64,000 nucleotides of DNA, from positions 65,779,559 to 65,843,558 of the forward strand of contig NC_051851.1 of NCBI RefSeq assembly GCF_905115235.1, in the 5' to 3' direction. This DNA comes from Hermetia illucens (taxonomy: Eukaryota; Arthropoda; Insecta; Diptera; Stratiomyidae). The translations under genes and the position numbers were made by a program. Of the stretch, positions 1-10,380 are shown one piece after another (positions within the stretch are counted from its first letter, which is position 1; each line of letters begins with the position of its first letter). The notes under the pieces were generated by a model. It did not search any database. It saw only the letters and a program-made list of their open reading frames with translations, and was not told the origin of the DNA.

Positions 1-158
1 AAGAACCCAAGCCTCCGAGGAATACATGAAGACAGGCAAGATCATTGTCTTGTAGAGTAAGAGCTGTGACCTTATGGGGAGACGTTTCGAGCGGAACAGT
101 TTTTGTAAGCTGAAATAGGTTGTGTTGGCTGCCAACAACTATGCGCGGTTTCTAAGTC
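1..158 (-). mobile_element. RTE-1 LINE fragment (C-terminal region of the RT ORF)
   Basis: This stretch matches, base for base with scattered differences, the antisense of the RTE-1 C-terminal coding region seen in longer copies at 17,570-17,720, 24,460-24,610 and 63,235-63,365. The shared part covers the ETWVLSKK region through the LLSANRAYFSL segment. It is cut on the right where a Tc1-like coding segment begins, and it probably continues past the left window edge. Confidence 0.75.
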
Positions 159-159
159 A

Positions 160-450
160 TCAGTGGCTGAAATAGCGAGAAGATTCAGCATTGCCCGTGA
201 TAAATCAGTGGCTTTCCCGAGTAGTCGAAAAAACTGCAATGGAAGACGGCAGGCTAGTCAAAGGGAAGACCGACTGATTGTGCGAAAATTTCAAAAGACT
301 CGAACTTCAACCTCTCAGTGGATTTTGGATGACGCCAAATACCATGATGCAATACGCAGCCGTTTGTATGAAAACGGGTTAAGATACAGGAGATCAGTTC
401 AAAGGGCGAAATTAACAGAAGCGATGCGGCAGCGGCGATTTTTATAGGTC
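160..450 (+). mobile_element. Tc1-like DNA transposon, N-terminal transposase fragment
   Basis: A 94-codon open stretch from 163 encodes a Tc1-type DNA-binding region. It reads VAEIARRFSIAR (first helix-turn-helix), then SQREDRLIVRKFQKTRTSTSQ and ILDDAK...IRSRLYENGLR (second helix-turn-helix), then RAKLTEAMRQRR. This order is typical of Tc1/mariner transposases, which bind their own inverted repeats. No catalytic domain follows directly because repeat R lies downstream. A Tc1-like catalytic fragment at 1,190-1,410 in the same orientation could be the rest of this element, with the middle lost. Confidence 0.75.
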
Positions 451-454
451 CCCA

Positions 455-1075
455 TACGTGCAAATGGTGGGTGAAAAAATTTATTCACCGAATATAGTCA
501 TGTATCAAATGAAAGGTCTTGATTAGTACTTTTCGAAGCCTTAGTTTTGAGATTTATTACAAAGGCGAGGAGTGGAAGGGGTGGAAAATGATGATTTCTT
601 TAACGGACCCATTCTCAGAAACTACCTAACCGAAAAATTTAGAAAAAATTCACGAAGCTGCCTCTATATGGTGACCAGGCCTCAACATACTCTCCATATC
701 GATATCCATTCAAATTAAGTTAAGAATAGTATATTACCATATTTTTGAGTAAAACCCCCCTTAAGAGTTATAGAAGTTGGTAGTAGTATAAAATATAATA
801 TGAAGCATATTATCCCCATTTATCAAAATCCTACTATTAGTAACAAAGTTACAATAGATCAAAGTTGACTTTACCCTGTAAATTTACTGCAACTGAATAT
901 CAATATCACACTAAAGTGGGTAGTCAGACATGCTAAATGCATATACATAACGGGCTACGTACAAATGGGATAGTTCTACACTTAAATATACTCACAGAAG
1001 CAAACAAAACCTTCCATACCTGAAGCGCCTAGCTTCCGGTTTCCAGGCATGTTATTTCTTTGTAGGTCACCTTTA
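455..1075 (+). repeat. Dispersed repeat R, copy 1
   Basis: This is non-coding AT-rich sequence shared with 30,310-31,135 and 41,285-41,800 in the same orientation. Shared landmarks are the 'gtacttttcgaagcc' segment, the 'gatttctttaacggaccca' segment and the terminal 'gcttccggtttcc' at about 1,030-1,045. The 'ctgtctgtctgtc' end seen in the other copies is missing here. No coding capacity was seen, and the family is unnamed here. Confidence 0.7.
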
Positions 1076-1079
1076 GCCA

Positions 1080-1450
1080 CGAATATGGTCTAGAAGCGGC
1101 AACTGAGGTGCAAATTGTTTGAAGAAGAAAGGGTGAACACTTGTCTGATGTCTGTATAGTTAAAAGATAAGTAAGTAATACAAAGGGTCTTTGTGTCATA
1201 TATCAACAATCTGCAGCTTCTGCATACAGAATATGCCTTCGTGCAGAATGTCGCACTTTGCCATACATCCATAGCTAGCATGAATTATTTAAATTCACTG
1301 GACCTAGATCTACTGCTTTGGCCCGGCAATTCTCCGCACTTAAACCCGATAAACCATTGTTGGATTTATCTGAAAACCAAAGTGTATAAATTTCAAAGAA
1401 AACATTAAGGATACATGGTTGATTTAAAAGAAATGATTAGAAATTGCACT
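1080..1450 (+). mobile_element. Tc1-like transposase catalytic-domain fragment
   Basis: Positions 1,193-1,408 encode a segment with EYAFVQNVALCHTS (family form FVQDNAPCHTS, second catalytic Asp position altered) and WPGNSPHLNPINHCW (family form WPGNSPDLNPIEN.W). This is the hallmark of the DD34E Tc1 catalytic core. The Asp and Glu positions are replaced, so the fragment is decayed. Downstream codons to about 1,440 (KEMIRNCTRT) look like the usual C-terminal extension. Confidence 0.75.
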
Positions 1451-1639
1451 CGCACTACCTAATCACATGAGACTTGGTATTAAAACTTGGGGCAAGGTTA
1501 CAAACTATTAAATGTAAGATGTTGGGTTTCAACAATATTACACAAACATGTCAGTTTCAGTTTCTAATTTCACAGGTTATATTGATAAGCATTTACCAAA
1601 ATATATGTTTATTACAAGATTTAAATAAAAATATCAAAA

Positions 1640-2880
1640 GTGGCTTCAAAGATGATAATAAATATCGATGCAAAAGTTATTTTAAGAAACTATCCAGGAC
1701 GACCACCCTTGACATATAACGAAGACGATATTTGCTTAAAAAGAAAACTGACTAACGAACTTTCCACTGAGCAAGGGTGTAATACTTCTTTGCTTCTACG
1801 TGGAGCTGCCGTTTCAGCAAAAAAGGCAAGAGATAGAGAGACCGAAAATGTCGCAAAGAAAAATCCAGTCACCTTAAACGAAAACAAAACTACATCCAAG
1901 GATCCTACTCCAATTTCTGCAGGCGAAGCTCCAGCGTTTGTCTTGAGAATTCACTCAGCAAAAGGCAGTACAACAGCATTCGATATTTAAATAAAAAATA
2001 AAATTGCGACATATATCAAAGCCACGATAGGTGGAATGCAGACCTGATGGAATAAAAGTGACTGAAACCGCCGCCCAGGTGTCTTGACAGAATTTGATGC
2101 ACCAAGAATCACTACTTTGCAAAGAGAGACTTTTAACCAACTTGCAAGCATAAAGAATGTTCAATTAATCGTAAGCGTAGGCTTCGATGGATCAAGTGGG
2201 CATAATATGTACAAGCAACCATTTAATGTAAGTGGGCCGAACTTAATTGACCATTCATTATTTGTCACAGCTCTTATATCACTTAAGTTAGTAGATCCTT
2301 TGGGAAGAGTTTTAGGGATTATTCAAGCGAATCAGTCCTCAAGATTTTGTAGACCGCTGAATTGAATTTGTTAATTAAACTAACTTTCTGCCAATCATGC
2401 AACTGCTAAAGAATTTTTGTCAATAAGGGATGTAAATTCGGAAATATTTAAACCATAATACGTTGCAATATGGACTAAGCCAACTTCATTTCTGGGTACG
2501 ATTCCATGAGTTTGTCTTAAAGATTTCTTACCGGATTGGCTCAATAAATAACAAATAAGAGACAAAAGGCATAAAGAGGAAATGATGCTCCCCAAAAAAA
2601 GTATCCAGGACAGATTGCAGGAAATGGGGCTCCATCAAATCCAAACCAATGGCTGCGGAAACACAAACGACGGGAATACAGCAAGGAGGGCATTTTCAGA
2701 TATAAAGTTATTTACGTCTATGCTACAGTTTGATGTAAATGTACTACAAAACTTTCATACAATCCTAATCCCCATTTCATGTAAATATGAGGCAAAAACA
2801 CTTATATTTCAAGACTTTTCCAAAAGGAATTTTGTCCCGATCTTTTCTCAGTGCAAAAGAGACGCTGGTACGTCTTGATA
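1640..2880 (+). mobile_element. Transib-like DNA transposon remnant (RAG1-related transposase)
   Basis: Three successive plus-strand pieces (1,640-1,990, 2,084-2,365, 2,582-2,878) follow the order of a Transib transposase. First comes GRPPLTYNEDD...KRKLTNELST. Then VGFDGSSGHNMYKQPF (the first catalytic Asp lies in the FDG context), DHSLFVTALISLKLVD and SRFCRPL. The third piece holds GNTNDGNTARRAF and a hydrophobic helix. Transib transposases are the relatives of vertebrate RAG1. The reading frame is interrupted several times and no CAC-type terminal repeats were found at the edges, so this is an inactive fossil. The family is recognised from memory of conserved motifs, without an alignment. 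Confidence 0.65.
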
Positions 2881-3735
2881 TAACAACGAATGAAATCGGC
2901 CTTTGTATGATATAATTAAAAACGATAAGCAGGTTATGATGCAAGCTAGAAAAAAGGCGAAACCTAGGCAAAATATTGGTAGTGGTGGATATAATTTTGA
3001 AAATGTTGACAAATTTACATTAACAAAATAAAAAAATTCAGAAACAAAAATCGTTGCCGTTTTCACATTACTTCATTTTATTTTCCGTACTACTTGTCCC
3101 CTTCTTAGCGGATTTTTTCTGTTTTCCGTTTCCTGCAAGTCATTTCCTACAATTGATCTAACAATGAGTCATAAGTGCTGTGGCTAGCTGTTCGGTATTC
3201 GACAATAAATTAAAGGCCTGTAAGCATCGGCTGGATGGAACGTGTCTGGACGCTCCGGCTAGTATTCGCCTTACCTACCCTACAAAGAACTTTATCTACT
3301 CCGACTGCCAAAGCAGAAAAATCGTGCTTAGGAATATATACGAAAACATCACTTAGCACAATAGCAACTTAAGAGGATATATCTCCACTTTTTTTATTTG
3401 CTTAAAATACGCTAAAACGGCCCTAGATTCATAATCAATAACCTTCTTGGATAAAAATTAGTTTCTCAAGAGTAACGTCTAAGAATAAAGCTGCATTCAA
3501 TCCGATAAACACTCATTTTTCAATATGACAGAAAAACTCGACGAAGCATTACAGGAACCAGAGAAGAGCTAGAAGAGCAAAATATCGCCGCGGAAGGTCA
3601 ACTGTATGATGCTGAAATAGCAGAGTGAAGTTGAAAAAATTGTATAAACCTATCGAAGAGCTTTCATCCCATCGGGGTGAAAATTTGACTTCACCTTTTT
3701 CATTTCATTATCTAGTGAAGTACACACGATTTTAA
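2881..3735. other. Unassigned AT-rich DNA
   Basis: I see no convincing coding region, tRNA or terminal repeat here. The short stretch 3,540-3,640 is less AT-rich, but its reading frames are broken and unrecognised. Confidence 0.5.
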
Positions 3736-4200
3736 CAATTGAAGTGGCGTTCCATAACTGGTGTTCTTTGTGATCGATGTATCAACAAACGTCTCAAATC
3801 TAAAATTTACCGCAATGTCGTCCGTCCTGTTCCTCTCTATGGTTCTGAGTGTTGGCCGATTATAAAAGACAATGAACGGCGTCTTGCGATAATGGAGACA
3901 AAGGCACGTGACACGTTTTGATATGGGGTTGCACCGATCGTGGAAAAATTGCGAGAGATGTCTTAGACGGTATGGTCACGTAATTCGCGCTAACGACAAT
4001 TCACTTGCCAAGATTGGTCTGAACATCGTAGTCGATGGTAAGCGACCGAATGCCCTCCTAAACAACGGTGCTTTGATACGTTGGATGGGGATTTAAAAGC
4101 CACCCAGAGCAGGCGTTTGATAGAGCCAAATGCCGAAACCGATCACGATGCGCCAACCCCGCTTGTGAACGGGACAAAGGCTGAAGAAAAACAAAAAGAG
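3735..4200 (+). mobile_element. RTE-2 LINE, 3' end fragment
   Basis: Broken frames encode the C-terminal region after the RT. These are MKWRSITGVLCDR, KSKIYRNVVRPVPLYGSECWP, RRYGHVIRANDNSLAKIGLN and a final segment ending in the sense equivalent of 'gcttgtgaacgggacaaaggctgaagaaaaa'. The same 3' end occurs at 33,690-33,735 and 36,440-36,475, followed by A/AAG-rich tails. Such short simple tails in place of a long poly(A) suit the RTE group. The copy is 5'-truncated and frameshifted. Confidence 0.8.
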
Positions 4201-4595
4201 AGAATTTTATTTAAATATCAATATTTTTCGTCGACAAGGCGAATTTGTTTTCTAAGCCTAAAATTTTATTCGTATACTATATACTTCACTAGCTAAACTT
4301 ATGAAATTCATGAAAAAAAATTGTTATGGTTCCAGATGGTTCAATGGAGTTCTTCATAAAAATGTTTGGTTTATATGGTATTACAGCCGTAGTTTTGTAA
4401 AAAAAATAAAAATAAAAAGCAGGACCTATGAATAGTTGACTATAAATGAGAAGCTGTACCCTCCCATTCTCGAATAGACATAGCAAAACAAGGAGGGCTT
4501 CAAAACTGCGCAACAAGGATGGATTTTATGTAATCAGCAATAGTAAAGGATGTGTGTGTATCTGCAATGGATTGAAGCTTGCGGCCGAATAAGAG
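4200..4595. other. Unassigned AT-rich DNA
   Basis: Nothing recognisable is seen between the RTE-2 tail and the SINE. Open frames here are short and AT-driven. Confidence 0.5.
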
Positions 4596-4597
4596 CA

Positions 4598-4865
4598 CAG
4601 TCCGGATGGCCAAAGTGGTTAGAGCGCTGGACTGGCGCAGTGGAAGGTCGCGGTTCAAATCTCACGGGCGACAGAGGGATTTGTTATCTTGACTGGATGT
4701 CGGACATCAGTCGACTCAGCTGTATATCAGGGTAATAATCTTGGGCGAGCGCATTGCTGACGACATTGCCTCCTCCAGGGAACTTTAATCCTGTAGTGTG
4801 CGGTTACGGTATTGAATGAAGTGCTCTAACACACTTCAAGGCCGTCTCTTCATCTAACAATCATG
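4598..4865 (+). mobile_element. tRNA-derived SINE
   Basis: The head (about 4,600-4,674) resembles a tRNA gene. It has an A-box-like TGGCCAAAGTGGTTAGAGCG and a B-box GGTTCAAATCT at 4,652-4,662. The acceptor-stem ends do not pair fully, so it is not a functional tRNA. A non-tRNA body follows (GTCGGACATCAGTCGACTCAGC ...) that recurs in part at 62,020-62,070. An internal RNA polymerase III promoter plus an unrelated tail is the usual SINE build. Confidence 0.7.
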
Positions 4866-4904
4866 AAAACAACACGATGAAAATTTATAATAAAACCACC
4901 TCAT

Positions 4905-5030
4905 TGATAAACAAGCTTCCTCCAAACTACAATTTTTAGTTTTCAATGTAAATATATATTTCGGGAGCAACTTACCTCCTTCATCAGTGCAAAACTACTT
5001 AGTTTGGAGAAAGCTACCCCTTGTCTATCA
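4905..5030 (-). mobile_element. Penelope-like element end with hammerhead-ribozyme motif (copy 1)
   Basis: On the minus strand the core reads CTGATGA (4,981-4,987), a short hairpin GGAG...CTCC, then CGAAA (4,959-4,963), the order of a hammerhead ribozyme core. Complementary arms flank it: about 4,913-4,929 and 5,000-5,015 (agtttggag/ctccaaact). Hammerhead motifs in the terminal repeats of Penelope-like retroelements are established knowledge. No GIY-YIG or RT coding region was recognised nearby, so only a terminal piece is called. Confidence 0.55.
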
Positions 5031-5099
5031 ATTTTAGGCTAGACTACAAATAGCAGAGGAAAATTTAATCTCTTAGAAATGGTAACCACCCCATCTTCA

Positions 5100-5340
5100 G
5101 ATAAAAACCATAACAAGGCACAGCCAGTTACATACCCCTAAAATCGCCAGCATCTGTCTGATAACCCAGTTAAGAATTTATTGAATACACCACAACTCCT
5201 AGATACATATAAACTTCTAGATCGCCTGGTGCAATCAAACATCACTATCAACTCCACAGACGATTTAGAAAACAGATATCTTCTGCCTAGATTCAGGAAC
5301 CATAAGGTATACGCCTGTGTGCGGCTTTTTCTTGCGTACT
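5100..5340 (+). other. Unrecognised coding-like fragment
   Basis: From about 5,167 a frame reads PVKNLLNTPQLLDTYKLLDRL and continues ITINSTDDLENRYLLPRF before losing openness. Its composition looks protein-like compared with the flanks, but it matches no family I know. It directly follows a Penelope-like end of opposite orientation and may be a transposon remnant. Confidence 0.3.
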
Positions 5341-5880
5341 TTCACGAATAAAAACCAACTTTAAGAGGATCATCCCGAATATATGTGCAAAGTGATTTTT
5401 TGATATTCGGAGTCGTTCGGAAATTACAGTGTTAAACAGGTAAAATGTCACACACTTCAGGTTTATGTCGATCGCCGTTATAAAGCGCGTATTTATAGGT
5501 CCGAATGACGTTGGAATGACTGTGTTTCTTCAAGAAACCTAAGGTTTATGGACTAGGTATAGCAACTAACATTAGTTAAGATTTTATGGTTAAGAATCGC
5601 ATTCTACTTTTTAAATGGATTTTCCTCGAAACTATGAAACGGAATTTTTGGAAATTTTCACTACTTATTCAGAACATATTTCTACGGTCCGCAAACTAGG
5701 ATAATTGCGATTCATTTGGTAGTTTTTTTTATTAATTAAAGGAGCCTTGAAATACAGCAACATTTACAAAAAAAAATTTAACAAGGCACCAAAAATTTGG
5801 TTTTTAATATTTTTCAAATAGTCCTAATTTAAGCTAAGTCCTTGAGGGTTTAACGTGAGCACCTGTCTGGAAGATTTAAT
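5341..5880. other. Unassigned DNA
   Basis: This is AT-rich, with no gene, tRNA or clear repeat boundary seen. Confidence 0.45.
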
Positions 5881-6940
5881 TCCACGGTCTTCTTAGGACA
5901 CGGATTGATTTTGTGACCACAATCAGAGCCCCGCTGAGACTGCCAACAACGGTACCAGTCTATACCAAGTGCATGGCTTAGCATTCATACTGGTGGATGC
6001 AAGAATTACCTAAATCTCTACCGAACTAAGGAGTACGGCACCCGTGTTGAAACGCAACACCACGCCGATTCCCGAAGGTCTCTTCTCGATTGAGCACAAT
6101 CACAATGAACTCCCACTACGGGGGTCAACCGCAAATAACCGAGCTGTACTCACATACAACGGGAGTTCACGCGAAGTATGAGAGTCCAGGGGCTATCCCG
6201 GTTCCCATGGTACCAGTATACCCCTGGTAAGGTTTCGTGACCAAATTGCCACTTCAGATGAGTCCCCGTGCAGACTCGGGTCTGATCGCCTTGATTAGGC
6301 CTTTGGAGCATTCGCCTACTGCATCACGGCCGGCAAGCCAAAGTGAGTACAGCGTCTCCCGATGCCACCACTATGGAGGTTCTCCTCGGCCACTTGGCTT
6401 TGGTTTGGCCGACAGGGTTGCCGCCCCGTCTTTCTCATCGCCACCTCTGAACACCGCCCGATTGGAACAAGGAAAAGCTGCGACCACAGCCCGAGCTGTA
6501 AAAGTGCCACCGGCGGACCTTGCCCCTTCCTCGAATTCGAGGCCCTACCTAACGGCCTTGCACGCTGGTGTGTCTGCAATTTTTACAGAAATCTACTACC
6601 TTCCCGGTGATATTTGGATATTCTTTTTTCACCCAAATTGTGCGTCAAATCTTGTGTGTCGTCAGCGGCGACGAAAGCACGAACTATGTGTGACTGTCCG
6701 GTCGTCGGCATCATATAATTTCACAGCAAATTCACTGCAGCCAGTTCGGCGATACAAACTCATGAAACCAGATAACTTCGACGACGTCACCGCAAGGATC
6801 CGGAGCCGCCGTCAAGGATCAATGGCACGTCTAGGAGCTCCAACCTCCCCTCAACCGCCTTTTGGCGAAGTTGAAGCGTGTAACCTAGTTACCTAACCTA
6901 ACAGATAATTAGGTTAATAATAATAATAATTCAATGTTGT
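5880..6940 (+). repeat. GC-rich block ending in a (TAA)n tail; probable retroelement-derived sequence
   Basis: This 1-kb stretch is far richer in G+C than its flanks and ends in 'taataataataattc' at about 6,915-6,935, the kind of tail left by several LINE families. A 219-codon open frame runs from 6,237 to 6,896 but is rich in Ser, Pro, Arg and Ala and shows no domain I recognise, so I do not call it a gene. An untranslated region of a LINE or a non-autonomous derivative is my best guess. Confidence 0.4.
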
Positions 6941-7009
6941 TTTTTTTGTTAAAAAAGTAATTTAGGTAATTAGTGTTTAATTATAAATAGAACGATATAA
7001 TCGCAATTG

Positions 7010-7180
7010 TTTTCAGTAGCTTTGTACTGATGAAGGGGGAAAGTTGCTCCCGAGATATATGAATATACACTATAAAGTAAAATTGTAGTTTGGAGTAAGC
7101 TACTGGTCTATCAATTTTAAACTTAGCTACAAATAAAAGACAATATCTAACCTCTTAGACACGCTATTAAGTTATTTAAC
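7010..7180 (+). mobile_element. Penelope-like element end with decayed hammerhead motif (copy 2)
   Basis: CTGATGA (7,027-7,033), an imperfect hairpin GGGGG...CTCC and CGAGA (expected CGAAA) at 7,051-7,055 repeat the motif order of the copy at 4,905-5,030. The flanks 'attgtagtttggag' and 'ctatcaatttta' are also shared with that copy. A 9-nt complement (cagtagctt / aagctactg) brackets the core. The altered GAAA suggests it no longer cleaves. Confidence 0.5.
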
Positions 7181-7985
7181 CGTTCAGTGCAACTTTGATG
7201 ATATTGGAAGACATATCAAGACTAAATTTCATTTACATATACATATAACTACCTAAATATGTCTGACTGTGTGTTCTTTTGATACCCCATATGTCCACAT
7301 TCTATGAAAAAAATGTTGCACCCTCGATTCACATGTAAAGGGATCAACAGATCACATCCTCTCACCAATTTTCGTTGTAATCCGTCCATTCGTTTCCGAA
7401 TACATCAAGTGGGACAGACATCGAATCGATTCTAACAAGGTTTGATTTCTTAAAAATAAAACTTAAAAAGGCTCAGATGTACCATTCCCACCAAATGAGA
7501 CCAGATCTAAATTAATATAAAATCTAAGAATTTTTAAATCTCAACAAGATAAGCCCAACCGACGTGGTTTGCCTATTATCTCTACACTAGACTAATAAGC
7601 GGATGGTACACAACAAACAGAGGCTTGCGTAAACATAAAGACAAATGAAATTATCTACAAATCACGACATAATGTAATGGCGTTCCGACTCTCAGCAGTT
7701 CATAAAATACAGACTACAAATTCGTTCAATGTAACGTTTGTGAACATATGGGACAGTCTTTTCAGGCATAAAGTTTGATGCTTTTTCACAGAGCGAAAAG
7801 TTTCCATATTGCTGCATCTGAACGCCAGATTGGTGTAGTTTTTACACATCTCACGAGTTTATTGACTATTCTATCGCATTATATTGACGTTTATGACACA
7901 TTTGCATGTAACACGACGATTTTCACGACTTTGCCAAAGAAATTATTAAACTAAACTAAAGCGTATCTGACAACAAATTTATAGT
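7180..7985. other. Unassigned DNA downstream of the isomerase exons
   Basis: I looked here on the minus strand for the next isomerase exon, which should start with a Tyr-Gly-Thr-Ala-type segment, and did not see it. Nothing else was recognised. Confidence 0.5.
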
Positions 7986-7988
7986 TAC

Positions 7989-8786
7989 CCTGCTGTCGCC
8001 AATGATCCTGTATTGCAGTGTGTCAGCACTCGTACAGTGCCTTCACCTGATGGAAGATTCGTCAAGATCGCCTCTGCCCCCGCCGCGCCGATGGCCATAT
8101 TATCCGAAATATCTTTCTGCAGCATTGCCTCGGTTGCATTCAAAAACCTGAAGGACAATTCAACAAAACAAATCACGTTTGGCACAAGACACGTGTAGTC
8201 ATTAATTCACACTGCATTCAAGGTGATGTTACCTCGATTTCATCTCGTCCACGGTGCAGTTCTCATCTTTGGTCAGCTCATTAGCCAACGCAAGTAATTC
8301 GTCAGCGGCAATCTTCATGTTCACAGCTGTTGGCCGGGCTGACACCAAATAATTGAGTTTGCCTTCGATCTCTTGCCGCAATGTTTTCTTCGAGTCATAC
8401 TTTTCAGGGTAGATCTCCACGGCCAAAGAAAGACATCCCACAATGGCTATAGCGGGCGCTCCGCGAACCTGCAAGCAGATGCCAATCAAGCAGTTATTTT
8501 CGGAATCGTCAATGGAAACGTCCCAGTGCAGTGGAAAAGTGGATCAATATCAAAGTGGATGCAGACAAAAGTTAGGGGGCAAAGTGTTATTATCAGAAAA
8601 CAGAAAGCAAAAACAAACATGTCAGAAAGATTAAAAGTAGACAGTCATGTTCACCTGCATCTTGTTGATGACCTTCCAACCATCTTCGACGCCCTTCACT
8701 GGCAGGTACTTCGACTGAACGGGCAGCAACAGCTGATCCAGGATCTCAAGCTTTCCAAGTTCATACTTTATTGACTGAAGACTCAT
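7989..8786 (-). CDS. Mtna (MRI1): Methylthioribose-1-phosphate isomerase, first three coding exons (partial gene)
   Basis: This enzyme of the methionine salvage pathway converts 5-methylthioribose-1-phosphate to methylthioribulose-1-phosphate in the cytosol, and belongs to the eIF2B-like isomerase family. Three exons are visible on the minus strand. Exon 1 is 8,786-8,655 (starts [18 protein letters not shown]). Exon 2 is 8,468-8,233 ([20 protein letters not shown] ... [20 protein letters not shown]). Exon 3 is 8,147-7,989 (RFLNATEAM ... [15 protein letters not shown]). All junctions have GT/AG ends and keep the frame (phases 0 and 2). The VRGAPAI and ARPTAVN segments are family signatures. 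The exons give about 175 residues, roughly half of the usual ~360. The C-terminal half with the remaining active-site residues is not seen before the left edge. It may lie beyond a long transposon-filled intron, or be lost. Confidence 0.85.
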
Positions 8787-9830
8787 TTTGGCAAATGTTC
8801 CGACCAGTAAGTGACAACCACATCCGCGTACACGTTACGCTCGTCTGCTGTTACATAAATTGTCTCCGTCCCCGGATCACTGAAGCACTGTAACGAGATT
8901 ACGGCGTTGATAAGAGAACTGTGATACAGACCGCGACACTGAATTGCGATCTCCCGCTGACCACGCTTAGCAATGGGAAAACAGTAGCAGCAGATAAAAC
9001 GCTGAACCAGACGCACAGGCCAGGCACCTCGACCGAATGAACTTCCCGTGATTTCGCTGACTTCAGCACGAGAAGACTAGAAGTCGACTACCAGCCAAGG
9101 CCGTCCCACCCCTTCAGAGGACCAGAAGGCGAAGATCTTATCGCGAAACCATTCCGCCGCGCGCCCGTAGCAAGCGAACATGATGAAGTAGTGCTTGCGT
9201 TGCATCAGGACCGAAACACATCCAAGAGTGGACGCCAGAAAATGAACGGCAATTAATTGCAAACGGTATGCTGGCGTCGCACTGCAATCAACATTTTTCC
9301 GCCAGCACTTTACACCAATCCGAGCTGTAAATTACCAAATTACAAGATGCAATTGCCGTGCGGGGTCCCCGGCGGAATTTGGGCTTGTGCCGGATAGTGG
9401 CGGGCGGCAGTCATGCTCACCGGCCCCCGTTTCTCGAAGTCGGGAGCAAACACCTCCGTACACGTTTATTTCGAGTGATAAGAGGTCGCGCCGACGCGAT
9501 ATTTTTAGCTTGTTGGACATGTTTCGTCGTCAGGTGAGAAGTCGGGTGACGTTCAATGCGACATTACAACTCACCCAGGGAGTGATCGCTTTCAATTTGA
9601 ACGTAAATGCTCCTAGGTTTTCCTCAGAGTTAGTGGCCAGGGTCCACTTGATCCGCAGATGTGGATAATAGAAAATATCGCACCAAAAACAGCAACGACA
9701 AGACAGCAACACCAGACACTACAGCTGTACCGGCAAAGTTGATTACACGAAACTTGACAGCTGTCATCAGCACAAGTGCAAAGAGGAAGTGCAACAATCA
9801 CTGAACTGAGTGACAAGTCTTGCTAACTTT
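8787..9830 (-). promoter_or_regulatory. GC-rich region upstream of the isomerase gene, with one possible unrecognised exon
   Basis: The kilobase upstream of the isomerase start is clearly richer in G+C and CpG than its surroundings, as expected of a conserved gene's 5' region. On the minus strand a frame at about 9,690-9,575 (YYPHLRIKWTLATNSEE ... LKAITPW) stops exactly at a good 5' splice site, CCCTGG|GTGAGT, so it could be an exon of another or alternative transcript. I do not recognise that peptide. Confidence 0.35.
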
Positions 9831-10380
9831 GATAGTTGATCATAGGTGGCGCGGTAGTAGATGAGTTTCAAAACAGTCGGGGAATCCCCCAAGTTATCTT
9901 CAAAACTTACATAGATAAATTTTCACTTTAAACAGACTTATTCGTCTACAAATACGAAAGTGGTCCAATAATTTTTATTTTCTATTGATATAAAAGTCTT
10001 CTAAGTAAAACAATTTTATTTTGATATTGAAAAGTTTATTTTATCTTTCTGTACTCAGACTCACGTGGAACAGTATCTTTATTTAATGGCTAGTACGCAC
10101 CGCGATTCTTTGTGTGTGACTCTTTGTCGCGCGGCTGCATCTAGGATTCATCTTTTGCATCCGCGACGCTACGCAATATCTTAATTTTTTTGTGCTACGT
10201 TTTAGTATATTCTGAGTCCCGCCTGAAATGGGATTCTTTTACACAATGTCGCGCAATATTGAGTCAGTGCAGACGTGAGTCTCGACACGGGGTAAAGTTC
10301 TCTGCCATAATTTTCGCACTTTCCCGTTGTGAGTGATTGGCTTTTGTGGGCTGCGTATTTTTTGTCGCTTATCTATAAAT
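9831..10380. other. Unassigned DNA
   Basis: Mostly AT-rich. The part from 10,080 to 10,320 has several CG-rich short words (gcaccgcgattcttt, gtcgcgcggctgca) that may belong to a DNA transposon end, but I found no matching inverted repeat. Confidence 0.35.

Noticed and set aside
4600-4674. Functional tRNA gene
   Set aside because: A- and B-boxes are present, but the acceptor stem does not pair properly and a SINE body follows that recurs at 62 kb.
6237-6896. 219-codon open frame as a protein-coding gene
   Set aside because: No domain, biased composition, and location in a (TAA)n-tailed GC-rich repeat-like block.
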